Below are positions 50,255 through 61,494 of a stretch of 64,000 nt of DNA, in pieces. Below the pieces are notes generated by a model. That model saw only the letters and a program-made list of their open reading frames with translations, was not told where the DNA came from and searched no databases. Positions within the stretch are counted from its first letter, which is position 1, and the number at the start of each line of letters is the position of its first letter. Both the position numbers and the translations under genes were made by a program. The stretch lies in the NCBI RefSeq assembly GCF_000213175.1, contig NW_009799104.1, positions 2,601,220-2,665,219 on the forward strand. The letters are read 5' to 3'. The stretch comes from Neurospora tetrasperma FGSC 2508 (lineage: Eukaryota > Ascomycota > Sordariomycetes > Sordariales > Sordariaceae).

Positions 50255-53122
50255 TAGCTGTAACTCTCAACACTAGTGCTTACTTAGACTAAGGTGGCGA
50301 GTCTGCCAAGCACGTTCAGCCACAGACACCAGCGCATAATAGTAGGGACTAACATTAACTACGCACACTGCTGTGTTATACACTATATAGTGCAACATTC
50401 AAGGGGCGGAGGAACTTAACCCACCACTCGGCCCCCTAAGGCCAGCGCAACTGTGTAGTTTAGCAGTCTCCTCGCTATTCGCGTCTCCGAAATTTGTCCG
50501 GGTTTGTGCCGCAGAGGACAAGGGGAAGGGGGTCCTCCCAAGTCCTGCTGTGCACTTTCCGTCGCTTCCTTAGGTATACTACCTATATACAGTATTGTCC
50601 CCTATTAATGCAATTCCCCCTTTTGCAGTCACGCACAAGTGGACCCATTAGATGCAAACCATTTCTGCGGCCAAGAGTCCTAGTCTTATATATTAGTGAA
50701 GTACCCCTTCGGGTAAGAACTCCCTCTAATGCTGAATTCGAGCTGTCTCCTGTGATGCCAGTTGTAGTTGCATTAACAGGGGGCATGTTTGTATATAATA
50801 CATGCACTACCTAACTTATTCCCCTACTGCATATACGCACAACGATAAAGTTTATCGAAGAACTTACTAATGTAAATAGGTACTGCGTAGTAGACGTCTA
50901 CGCAGTACATCGTACACAGTACAGGTGTACCACGGGGGCTCTGCTCGCACCGGACGTACATCCGACCTCAGTTTGATCGGCATGTATATCTCAAGGGTCA
51001 GCTTCGGCCTTGGCGAGATTCTGGGTGGTAGTCTCGGTAGTGGTAGTATATTGCACTGCACGTGTACACTACCTACCTATTCCGGTCGACTTCTAGCGTA
51101 TTGTACATACCTACATAGTAAAGACGGCCGCCAACGCCCTTAGTGTAGTGTACGGCGTACAGAGGCGGTAGTGTCGGGTAGCGTAGACAGGTTGATAGGT
51201 TCACCAGATAGATGAAGGAGGTCCAGTCTCGGAAGGATGGGGCCCAATATAAAATCCACACAGTACTACTTTTACTTTACTAGTGAGATCGCTGGCAGCG
51301 ATATTGGGTGGATACCGGTCTTCTCCAAACTCGGGCAGAAACTGCATCGCAGAGATGGGAGTCCTTACCATGCATGCACCATGCGCCAATGCGCTTGCGA
51401 TTGGAGGAACAACAACCCTGTTTCTTTGAAAAGGCGACCAGGAGACGAACAGACGAAAAAAATAGAATTCAAGTGTCTTGACGGTCCTCTCGCGCTGCGG
51501 TCTAATCGCGAGCACCAAGTAGCTGTGCGCGCCTCCACCCGTATTCCTCCTCTCCTCGTCGGCTATTGTTTGCGTCCACCGTCCACGCTCACGTCCACCG
51601 CCCACCGACTGTCTGCTCTTACACGTCCCCTGCGTCCGTCATCCCTTTCCTGAACCTTGCTGCCTTCGAAACCATATGAACCACCACACCCAGGATGCTA
51701 CCTCCCCCATGTGCCCCCTTCCGTCCCCGTCTCCGTATCATCCCCGTACTCCCCGTACTCCCCGTACTCTCAGCCCCGCTGTCCCGCCGTCCTCCCCGTC
51801 CTCGCCTCGGTGCCTGAGAGGTCGGGGTAGACGCGGAGGAACCGGGATGGAGGCTGTGGGCATAAACCATGAGCAGGTATACATTACTATGCAGGTGTCG
51901 CCCAACCGCATCAGCTTGCTATAGCCTCCCAAAAGGCTGTATATGCATGTATATCAAAATCTCCTATCCAAACAACAGCTTTCCCATTCGTCCGGTCATT
52001 GCATTACAAGAAATTACGCCCAAAAAAAAAAAAGCTCTCCGTGATTGTGGAGTCAGGCACTAGTATAGTGATGGTATTTGCTGATCAAGCATGTCGGGGT
52101 AATCGCCCAGTTCATCCCCAAGGTTTAGCACTCTCTTACGCGTAGTTGCTCAGTGTTGTTCCCTAAATTGGATGGGCCAGTGGCCGTGAGCTACATGTGG
52201 CCAGTTTCTGAGACGGATTTGTTTGACTCGTCTAACACTATTCACGTGCATGAACCCAGGACTCCCAGCGTCGTGGTGGCGGCGGTGTGGTGGCGGCGGT
52301 GGTGTTCGAGGCTTATTGCTTTTAGCTAGTATGTAGTCCGAATGTGTCTGTCTTCACTTTGATATCCTCCCGGCAGGTACAAGTCCGTTCTAGTGAGGCT
52401 CTGGGAAGCAACTGGGCCTACATGCTTGCCTCCAGCTACTATGCAGTAGTCTCCCTCGTTAGTTAAAGGGTACCTATGCATCAAGGCCTTTCAGGGATTC
52501 CCCACGAGATGGCCATTTGCCATTGGCTCGAGCGCTATAGCAACTCTGATGCGTCAGCCATTCATAGAGCGCCAATTTGCCATCTGACACACAAGTAACA
52601 CGGTACGTGCATTCCTTGGGTTCTCGGATTCGCCCGTCGAAACCTTTGGACTCGTATGCGCTTTGGACTGATTCCATTTCAAGGTTTACAAGGCCAAAGC
52701 CGTCCGTCTACGCACCACGTCCGTCCTTTCCCCTTGGATACTAGCTTCCTCCAGCAGGGCTGGATGGTCTCGAATGTGCACGTACAAGCCCGAGCACCGA
52801 TCTCTCGGGTGCAAGTGTACCTGATATAGACACACACTCTGGTTGTATGTACCTCTGTGGATCCGTGTGTGGCCTTCAAGCTGGAATTGTCCCTTCACCC
52901 AACTTCGCCAGATTCACCCGTGTGTCTGCTATCCTCTTGGCTCAGGCATACCTTGGCGACGTGAGCTAAAGCTAGTCGCGCTCGGCACTACCCACAGCAT
53001 TTCATGCCCGAGTGGGCAACAGCCCGGTGAACTCCGAGCCCGAAGTGCCCCTTCGGCACCCTTTTGGATTTGCCTATGTACCTCGCCGGTCTACGTACGC
53101 GCTACCGTGCTTGCAGTGCTAA
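50255..53122. other. Region without a supported gene
   Basis: Normal composition returns immediately after the nest. Several frames of 60-140 codons on both strands overlap each other and show no recognisable domains. Items noted are a hairpin at 50880-50908, three CCCCGTACT-type units in tandem at about 51743-51769, and a GGTGGCGGCGGTGTGGTGGC duplication at about 52274-52310. Degraded genes or regulatory RNA cannot be excluded. Confidence 0.4.
50880..50908. repeat. Perfect hairpin, 11-bp stem
   Basis: GTACTGCGTAG and CTACGCAGTAC pair perfectly around a 7-nt loop (50891-50897). A smaller 7-bp stem, CGATAAA-G-TTTATCG, lies at 50843-50857. Function unknown. Confidence 0.6.
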
Positions 53123-53125
53123 GTA

Positions 53126-53476
53126 TTCGGTATTAGGTATCCGGAAGACAAGATGAGACGTACCTCCCACCACCTAGTGGGCAAGTCGTCGCTCTTGGCG
53201 CCAAATCATAAAATTACTCCTATTTTGTTACTTCTATTATAATTTTATGAAAAACTACTGTAACGAAATACTGATTGAACTAGTAAACGCAGCGCGCCTA
53301 GAAGCTAGCTTTTTAGAGTAAAAGACTTTATATTAGGTTGTAGTGAAGTTAATACAGCGGTCGGAAGAAGAGTTACTAAGGTAATTGGGACTTAGGGTTT
53401 TGCTTGGGCGTATAGAGTTCCGTTAGTAGGCTCAAAAGGTACGTCTCATCTTATATTCCGGATACGCACTCCCGAG
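53126..53476. mobile_element. 351-bp MITE with TA target duplication
   Basis: Terminal inverted repeats of about 45 bp. In the left arm TATCCGGAAGACAAGATGAG starts at 53139. The right arm in reverse complement has TATCCGGAATATAAGATGAG, and both continue ACGTACC. TA flanks both ends (53124-53125, 53477-53478). The interior (53205-53430) is AT-richer than its surroundings. No coding frame; Tc1/mariner type is inferred from the TA flanks. Confidence 0.8.
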
Positions 53477-53724
53477 TATTCGCCCTCGAAGCCACTCTGC
53501 GCTAACATGGGTCTCCCTTTACCGAGCCATCGCCAGTTCTCTAGAGCCCCGAGCTCCGCTGGCCTTGGAGATGAAAACCACTCACCACGCACCAGGCCCC
53601 ACCAACCGGTCGCTCCTCGAGTTTCGCTAACCTTTTCCATCTGCCCTTTTCTTACTTTTTCTGTGCGCCTTCCATGCTGAAACCCATTGACCAATTGCGT
53701 GCAGCAATCACTCGAGTTGTTGTA

Positions 53725-53879
53725 CACCTCTGCAGGCATTCACTTTGTTAGCGTGGTTCTCTTGCAAGTGGCGATAACTTTATTTTTCCTACAGAAGATT
53801 ATTGGTATACCCGCGACCAACTAGCGAGATTCTGTAAGGTGGAGGTACCGCGCTAACAAAGTAAATGCCGGCAGAGGTG
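53725..53879. mobile_element. 155-bp MITE with TA target duplication
   Basis: Terminal inverted repeats of about 30 bp: CACCTCTGCAGGCATTCACT on the left and, in reverse complement, CACCTCTGCCGGCATTTACT on the right, continuing TTGTTAGCG. TA flanks both ends (53723-53724, 53880-53881). The small minus-strand frame 53446-53739 runs through this and the neighbouring MITE, so it is not a gene. Confidence 0.8.
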
Positions 53880-53881
53880 TA

Positions 53882-55252
53882 TTTCTCGCCCTAGTGGTGC
53901 TTGTCCAAATCCAGCGCTAAGAAGAAGACCAGGAACCCTTGCTTCACCCCATCCCTTCCCGGTACCTTGACGCCCTCGTACCCTCCATATTGCTATACAC
54001 TAGTTTACACTACATCCTAAAAACAAATATGGAGGTCATGCATGCTAAGTAATTACTTACACCGACGAAGGAGAGCGTAACACCATGACGTATCGGACGG
54101 CGCCGGCGAGTGCGGTCAGTGCAATCAGAGAGACTGTTGGAGCTCCTGAGCTTCAGACCGAATGCACATCCACGTCTCCGCCTACGCGAAACCACAATGC
54201 TAGGTGCTCTAAGTGGCATGGTGCTTCTGACTTGCGTGGTGATGTGCTTAAGACCTCCAGACTGTTTCGTAACCACGAATCATCATATGTTCTTGCTGCT
54301 TATAGAACGGCGAGGGAGATCTCTTTGACACTGGCAATCCAGTAGCTTCAGGTTCATTCAAGTGTCATAAATCATCCTACATACTAAGTTACACAAAGGG
54401 AAGGCGGCCTTTTTTTCTAAACACAGTCTAACCATGCAAACGCCAAAGATGCCAAAAATACCAAAAACAAGAAAGTAAAGAAAAAATGACCAAACTCCAT
54501 CCAAGAGTATATACGTACTCCACCAGCCGATCATGCTATTGTCCGTTCCTCTATAATTCGCTGTGTATGACCGCCCACCAAAAATGGAAAAAAACAAACC
54601 CATCCCCTCAAAAAAAACCCAACATATTGCGCCAAGTGATGCGTTTTCATGAACCGTTGCCCCCGCCAGCCGGTGTAAAGTAGAAGGGGTGCTTGCCCCT
54701 CCCACATTTGATAGTCTTGACCCATCCCATCTGCCCCCTTTTTGAGTAGGTGGAACAGGTAGGGATACAAACCGAATAACCCGTAGAAGAAATAAGATAA
54801 AGTAGGGACACCCCCCCCCTCCCCCCCCCCCCCAAATGCCAGCCGTAGAAATGCATTGTTCTTCTCCGTGGTCTTCTCTTGAAAATCAAAATAATGGGAA
54901 ACATGGTCAGATGCTCCAGAGTTATGGACCCCCCCAAAAAATCATAATGATAATCATCCCAACAAAACAAGCCGCTTGCTGTGTAGCTGATGTGTGACGT
55001 AAACGCTCCGAGATCTGTGTTTCAAACGAGTTTGCGAAGGCGGGCTGGCCTTCTCACACAAACTGCCTACGCAAATCTGGGGACTGCATAGAACGTTGCG
55101 CCTCGTTGGCCTTTGTATCGACGTCGATGGTCGTTGTCTGTATGTGTAATTGCTGTCCAAAGGGTTGGTGTTGTTGTAGCTGTTTTCTCGTAGGCTGCCC
55201 GTCCGCGACACGCTGTTTGACCTCAAAAACAGACATTTGTGTCGATATAGCA
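53882..55252. other. Region downstream of the bZIP gene
   Basis: No supported gene. It contains a C9-T-C13 run at 54811-54833 and A-rich tracts near 54390-54620. The right part should include the 3' UTR of the bZIP gene. Small overlapping frames at 54010-54345 have no recognisable features. Confidence 0.4.
54811..54833. repeat. Poly-C run
   Basis: Nine C, one T, thirteen C. Confidence 0.8.
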
Positions 55253-56282
55253 TCAAACCGTAGGCGATTGTGGATAGTAGGTTGATGTGGGGTACATGGA
55301 CCAGGACTGCTGGGGGAGATAAGAGGATTGCGGCTGTGGAACGCTGGTCGGACAGTATCCGCGGTCTAGGCCGTGTCAGTAAACGCGCGCACATAAGACA
55401 TCGACCAAATACTACGGGAGCTACTCACCAGCTTCAATGTCCTCGTAGTTGACCTTCATACCGTCCAGGCAAGAGATTCCCGTAGCTTGACCCATTACAG
55501 ATGAGTCCATCAAGGAAGAAGGGACGCTTGTGGGGACGTGGCTAGCCGCGTACTCATCAGGATGCCCCGTGGATGACGACGGACTTGAACCCACTGAAGA
55601 AACAGTGACTGAAGAGACAGGGACGACCGGAGGCCATGCCTCACAAGGTTCAGGAGTAGGGAGGTAAGATGACCCAAAGCTTGTCGGTGCACCATAGTCC
55701 GTGGAGCCTTGGGGGATAGATGCCCCGCGACCTGGAACTGCTGATGGCGAAGTTTGCAGTCCATCTACCTCGTAGCCTTTGGTAACAGTGGGTTAGCCTT
55801 TGAGACCATAGAAATGACCACATGAGAAAAAGAAAAAGAAAAAAAAAAGAAGAAAGAAAAGAAAACATCAAAACTAGCTTACCAGATTGAGGAAACGGTC
55901 GGTTCCCGATGCCAAGGGCTTCCCTCAATGCTCGTACTTCGTGTTCCAATGCCTTGTTCTTCTGAAGCAGTTCACGAACCATTGCATCGCGGTTCTCCCT
56001 TCCCCTTGATTCTTCTAATTCGCGTTGTAACCTTTCAATGAGCTCCTTAGTGCGAGCTCTTATTGCGCGTTGCGCTTCCCGATCATTTGCTCGCTTCCTA
56101 GCTAGCTGTGAAGGCGTGAGGGTAGAGACGCTTCTCGTGCCTGTGACCGCAAACAAAGATAAAGTGTCAGGACGTTTTACGGTGGATTTCACTGGGAGAA
56201 TGGGTATTCAGCACTAACCTTTCCTCTTCACCGTACCCGGCTTGTTGTCCCCGGTAGTGGGAGCAGGAGGAGACCGAGCCAT
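55253..56282 (-). CDS. Fungal bZIP transcription factor, four exons
   Basis: Spliced as complement of 55253-55365, 55429-55776, 55883-56140 and 56219-56282. This gives 783 nt and 260 residues, phase conserved at three GT-AG introns (63, 106 and 78 bp). Residues about 34-53 form the basic region (ARKRANDREAQRAIRARTKE), with the AQRAIR core that contacts DNA in AP-1-like fungal bZIPs. The zipper follows (IERLQRELEE... LLQKNKALEHEVRALREALGI) to about residue 99. The C-terminal part is Ser/Pro/Tyr-rich (SSYLPTPEPCEAWPPVVPVS, ending YYPQSPTV) and probably disordered. It is a nuclear DNA-binding regulator acting as a dimer; targets are unknown. The ATG at 56282 begins MARSPPAPTTGDNKPG. The third intron (55777-55882) has a long A/G-rich tract on the plus strand (pyrimidine-rich in the transcript) at about 55820-55866. 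The gene looks intact. Confidence 0.9.
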
Positions 56283-56990
56283 CTTGAGTTAGTGGTTGTT
56301 GTGTTGATATGGGTAGGTGTACTATGACGTTGGTGTATATTGTGTATGTCTAATCGATGTTGTCTTAAAGGCCGAACTACTGTTCTTGAATAGTTTGTCT
56401 TGCTCGAGATGAGAGTGGTGAAAAGAAATAGATACGGTTCGTCGTTAGATAAAGCCGGAGCAGGTGGACGGATGGAACCAAGGGAAGCCTCTCGCAGGAA
56501 GCCCACTTATAAGAATACAGCACAGCGTGTTGAAGCGTAGTCTAGGCTGTGATCAGAGATGGCTCCGCCCAAGAGACCAGGATGAACAGGAAGGAACCCT
56601 GGTCTTGCTAGGTCTACAAGTAAGTACACACTTCCACTCTTCAAAGGTGACCTTCCAAAGGTGGGGAAGGTGGTCAAGGTGGTTTGAAAGATCGGGATCA
56701 GAGTATGGACCAGAAGCCCCAGTCTGTGCGCCAGATGCTTTGGGCTGTTGCTTCCACTTTCCATTCCCCAGTTGGTTTCGGAGACTTGGGGACTAGACAT
56801 TGGGGTCCGGGCCACGGACGAACTGACGGGGGCGAGGCGGATGGTGCTCTAGGCCGGTCATTCCTCCGCCAGCCCTCCTCTCCCGGGCCTGAGCGGCCCC
56901 AGAAGAGACACGCGGTAGAGAATGGATAACCCCCAGTGCTCTCAAACTCTCGCATCTTATATAACGCCTTCATACAATAATGTCCTCTGT
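56283..56990. other. Upstream region of the bZIP gene
   Basis: Normal composition, no supported gene; holds the bZIP promoter. Overlapping frames at 56464-56973 on both strands lack recognisable features. Composition shifts to AT-rich near 56990. Confidence 0.45.
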
Positions 56991-59900
56991 TAATGCTAAC
57001 CCCCGCTTGTTCTAAGGCTCCTCTTTTGCTAAGAATTTTAACTACCTACATTATATCTAGTAGTTAATACTACTATTTGTTATTTGTAATACTAATAGCA
57101 TAGATTAATAACAAGTAAGAATATTTATACTTATTTATATCTAGAAGTCTAGTAACTCTAAGTTACTCCCTTCTTAACTTTATAACTATCTTAGCTAATT
57201 AAGTTTATACTTCGTCTATTTACTAGTAGGCTATTTTATCAGAAAGGTTTAACTATCAAAATCAATTATAGTAATGAAAGATACTTATAAACTTTACTAT
57301 TTAGTAAAATAACTAGCTTATATATATATATACATATATATATAACATTTTAGTCAACTTCTATAATATCACAGGGTAACTGTAACTGTGACATTGAGTA
57401 TATATACGTACATTCCGTCGTCTATTCCAGATAGAATTACTGTCCATCTTTTACCTTTTGGTTGAGGTTTGGTGTAACGGTATTGGCATTGCATGCCTAA
57501 CCCCGTGACAAAACTAATATTCATACCCCAATACTTATTACCGTTATTATTAATCTCATTATCTTCCTCCAAACCCCCTTCTGACTTTAAAGCTAACCGG
57601 ATATACCAAATCTAAACCTCATTACAATCTTTAGCCCAATAGGAGGGTAAATCACAAACTGTATAGGCTCCCTTCTTTTTCTACCTCTTTTATTAAGTAT
57701 CCAACGGCCTAGAGCTAGAGCTCCCTGTAATCTGGGTAGCAGCAATATCGATCGGTTCTCTCCTATTAATATACATAGCAGCACTAAAGCTCAAACTCCC
57801 CTAATACCCCGTACTACTCCCCCTAAGAAAATTATTACTATCTAAACACCAAAGAAAGCTATAGAGCTTCGGGTAACTATCTAGAGCTTCCAGCTATTCA
57901 CAGAGGCGCCCAAACTACTCGCCGTTCAAGGAGGATATTAACAAATTAATAACAGCTTACTCTAGCTATATATTAGGTTTAGCTTAGTAAAGGACTTCTT
58001 TAAAGTGGATAAAGAAATGGAATATAAACTACCGAGACTCTTACTACAAAACAAAAAGCTCGAAGCTAGCCTTGTTATCTTAATTAACGTCGCTATAATT
58101 AATACAAAGCTTCTCGAAAAGCCCAGCTAGAGTCCGGTTCGCTAAGGACTACGCAAAGAAGAAGAGAATCCAACGGACGGCGGGCGAAAAGCTAAAGTAA
58201 AAGTAATAGAACTAGGCCTCTAAATCGCCAATAATTTGGCCGTTAATGTATAATTTCGCTTCGGCCATATGAATCCACGTATTAAGGTCCTTTTATAATC
58301 TATAAGTTTATTAAAATAGGGAAGAACCAGCTTCAGTTAGTTAGAACTACCCGTAGTCGTCTAGAGATGGCCGATTTCACTAACAAGGGTTTAAATAGCT
58401 ATAGCGAACTATTATTAATATTCGGAAGCATTCTAAGCCCAGGAAATCGAAGCTATAGTATAGTAAAGTAAAAAAAAAAAGGTTAGCTAACGGCTAAAGT
58501 ACTCTTCAGGCAACTGGAGGTAGTGAGAATAGCGGGGGTATTGGAGATCCGTTCGAGGGAGCTAGAGTAGGATTGAAAAGAGGGTCGGTTATAATATAAG
58601 GGATCTATAAGGTATACACGCAAGTAGGCCTTAAAAGAAGCTTAAAATAACTAACAAAGAGGAAGAGAGAAGTTTATACCTTATCAGTATAGAGCTTCCA
58701 GTTAAATATATAAAATGTAATAGGTATTGAAAGTGTTAGAAATACCAAGGTTAGAAATATAGCCCGTACGCCGCGCCTTAAAAGATGTATTTAATAGTAC
58801 GTAGTACATTTGGCGCTAAAACAGCTGCCGACAGCTGACCAGCCTATATACCCAACTAGAAGGTACGCCTAGCTTATACGAGTGTTAGCTAGGCAAACAC
58901 CCTTGGGTGCCAGCCTTGTGACATTAACTTGAGTTATATTGAAAAGAGGAAAAGTATATAAACGTGCGAATAGAGTTTTCTCAACGTACGAATAGAGTTT
59001 CTTATATAAAATCAGCTACTACGTATGTAGTTTTTATAGTATCTCTTTTGTTCTTGTAATTATATAAATTATAATCCGCTTTATACTTTTAATATTACTT
59101 CATTTTATAATAAGTTATATAACTATATTATATTATATTGCTAAGCTAGTCTCTTTTTAATTGAATTCAAGTTAATATTTATTTATAAAACTTATATAGG
59201 TTTCTTTAATTTCTTATATATTTTCTCAACTATCATATCAATATATAGTTTTAACTTCAAGTTTAATTATAATATAATATTATAATATTATAATATGAAA
59301 TTTATCATTATAATACTAGTATATAAAGGTAATATAGCTAGTATAAGCTAGATATACCTTTTAGCCAAATATATAAGGTAGTTAGCTATTAGTAGCTGTT
59401 TTAGTACTAAAATAAGATAAATACTATAATATTAGTATTCTAGCCTATATAGTAATATACTCCACTATTTGTTAGCAAACGATCTTTGTCCTACCTTTTA
59501 CTAAGCTAGGTTTAGCTTAGTAGTTATTTATATTACTACCCTATAACAAGTACTAAATATATTAAATATTATAAAGTATATTTATATAAATATAGCGTAT
59601 AAGCTAAATCCCAAGTCTCAGTATTTTTAATACTTTTAACACTTATATTTCTTTTATATATTTACTTATTAATTCTATAGCAATTATACAAGTATAGAGT
59701 TGTTCTTGTCTTTCTTACCTATTTAATTCCATTTTTATAACTTACTCGTATATAGCCTATATGAAAACTATTATACTAGTAGGATATTTATTATACTATT
59801 TATTAATATTAGAATATAGTATTATACCAATCCAAAATCCATTTATCATTCTTTAGAAAGTATATATAAGTTTATTGATTAAATTAATAAATATAATATA

Positions 59901-60430
59901 ACATTCTAGTAAGCTTAAAAGTTGAATAATATAACTTTACTATCATAATAGTTATTTAGACCAGAATTATACTACTAATTAAAATACATTATACTTCTAT
60001 GGATAAAAGTACCTACATTAAATGTATTAAAATATAAATATATAAAAATATAAGGGGTAATATATTATAAAAGCTTTGTAGTTATATTTCACAAAATATT
60101 TCCTATTATTATATTTTTATTTATATTTAGTAAGCTTAAACTCTCAAAGTATTCAAACTGTAATAAGTACATCTAATAAAATTTTCACTTTCTAAAAAGA
60201 TTATAAGTAACTACGTTCTCGTATATTCATATAGAAAAAGCTGTATAAGTTATAAAATATATTTATATATTTCAAAGATTCTTTTAGAATCTCAAAATAT
60301 AGTTTAGTTATATCTAGTTAACAATTTATAATTATTAAATAGAGAATATATTAGCAAATTATAGATTTTCTTTATCAATTTGAATTTTATAGAAGAGGAG
60401 TAAGTAAATATAAGAACTTTGTTAAAAGTC
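56990..60430. other. AT-rich block, degenerate repeat DNA
   Basis: TpA-rich, stop-laden sequence, with a less AT-rich island at about 57360-58920. No LTR pair, TIR pair or clear coding motif was found. Details are a TA microsatellite at 57316-57354, a palindromic CACAGGGTAACTGTAACTGTG stretch near 57370, a 22-bp tandem duplication at 58961-59004 (AACGTRCGAATAGAGTTT), and an (AT/AAT) tract at about 59262-59300. The island reads like a broken transposase or retroelement gene but cannot be assigned. Confidence 0.5.
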
Positions 60431-61494
60431 CGTGCCCTGGGCCGTCTATTGACTAAACTTTCCTATTTTCCCGCACTCCCTTTCTAAGTATTCAGGCTGC
60501 CCTAGTTTCCATTTCTCCCCTTCTATTAAACAACTCGAGATTCAAGCCCTTTTTGTTGTCGCCATTGCAGCCTCTAACAAACTTCACTATATGTGCAGGC
60601 TTGAAACACAGTGCCTTTTGCATTTCTCTACTCGAAAAGTCATTTCAACCCAACGTCCCTACTACGTAACTGCGTAACGTTAGTGCGCGAAGGGCTAGAC
60701 TAGTGTAGACTACCCAAAGACCGAAGCCCGAGCCGATATCCCCTTAAAGCGAAGAGAGCGGCTACAAGAAGTGAGAAAGGAGGCGAGGTATTAGAGAAAC
60801 GGATCGAGCTCTATCTGGTATGTTTTGGTGCAAATATGAACTTTGTCGCACACCCCGGGGACCCACGCTTTCCATCCTGTCCGAGGTCCGATGGGATACG
60901 TTTTGAGACTTGGGGGCCACTTGTTAGGCAATTAAGGATGTCTGTCGGAAAGGCACGGGCGTGGGACAGCGATATGGCTCCAGGAAACAATATAGTAGCG
61001 TGTTGAGAGTTTGCGCGCGGTGAGAGTATATAGTTGAGACCCTACTAACCTATGTAGTGCATGCGCTCAGTTGCAAGCACAGAACAAACAGGCACTAATT
61101 AATGGCAGTATCGACCCCACACGTTGCAACATCATTGATCTGCTACACACGGTTAGGACCATGCGGAGATCATCGGTAGTAGAAGACCGGTGTGAATGGC
61201 ATCATACCTTCTGGAACCATTCCTTGACCTCGTAGTCCCCACCAGCACGGAGGTCACGGTGGAAAGATAGTGTTAATCTGCAATAGATCGTCTTCAGTGC
61301 TCATACTTGCTGGTTCTTACCCAGAATCCCAGACGAGGCACAACCTCGCAGTGAGTTGGCCAATGACTCTCTCAAGCCACGACTCGGCAGTTTGCCTGAA
61401 CCATCTCCTCAAGAGTGTAACCAAAGGTTACTGTTCCGAGGGACAAGCCATGGGCACGGCCCGGGTCATCAATATCCTCCGCAAGGTTTTCTCT
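60431..61494. other. 3' flank of the pseudouridine-synthase gene; possible coding relic on the minus strand
   Basis: No complete gene. On the minus strand, 61365-61490 reads ENLAEDIDDPGRAHGLSLGT and, directly on, VTFGYTLEEMVQANCRVVA before a TGA. 61205-61262 reads HRDLRAGGDYEVKEWFQK. Both look protein-like but I recognise no family. They may be remnants or exons of an unannotated gene. The part 60431-61190 shows nothing recognisable. Confidence 0.3.

Noticed and set aside
51201-51653. Overlapping frames of 134-138 codons on both strands
   Set aside because: No domain or splice context on either strand; not enough to call a gene.
54010-54345. Small overlapping frames on both strands
   Set aside because: No family features and mutual antisense overlap.
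57360-58920. Possible pogo/Fot1 transposase or other transposon gene
   Set aside because: No catalytic or DNA-binding motif could be read, even allowing for C-to-T stops.
4290-60430. Starship giant transposon or centromere
   Set aside because: No tyrosine-recombinase captain or cargo genes were recognised. A centromere cannot be tested from sequence alone, and the AT-rich DNA is explained by RIP-mutated elements.
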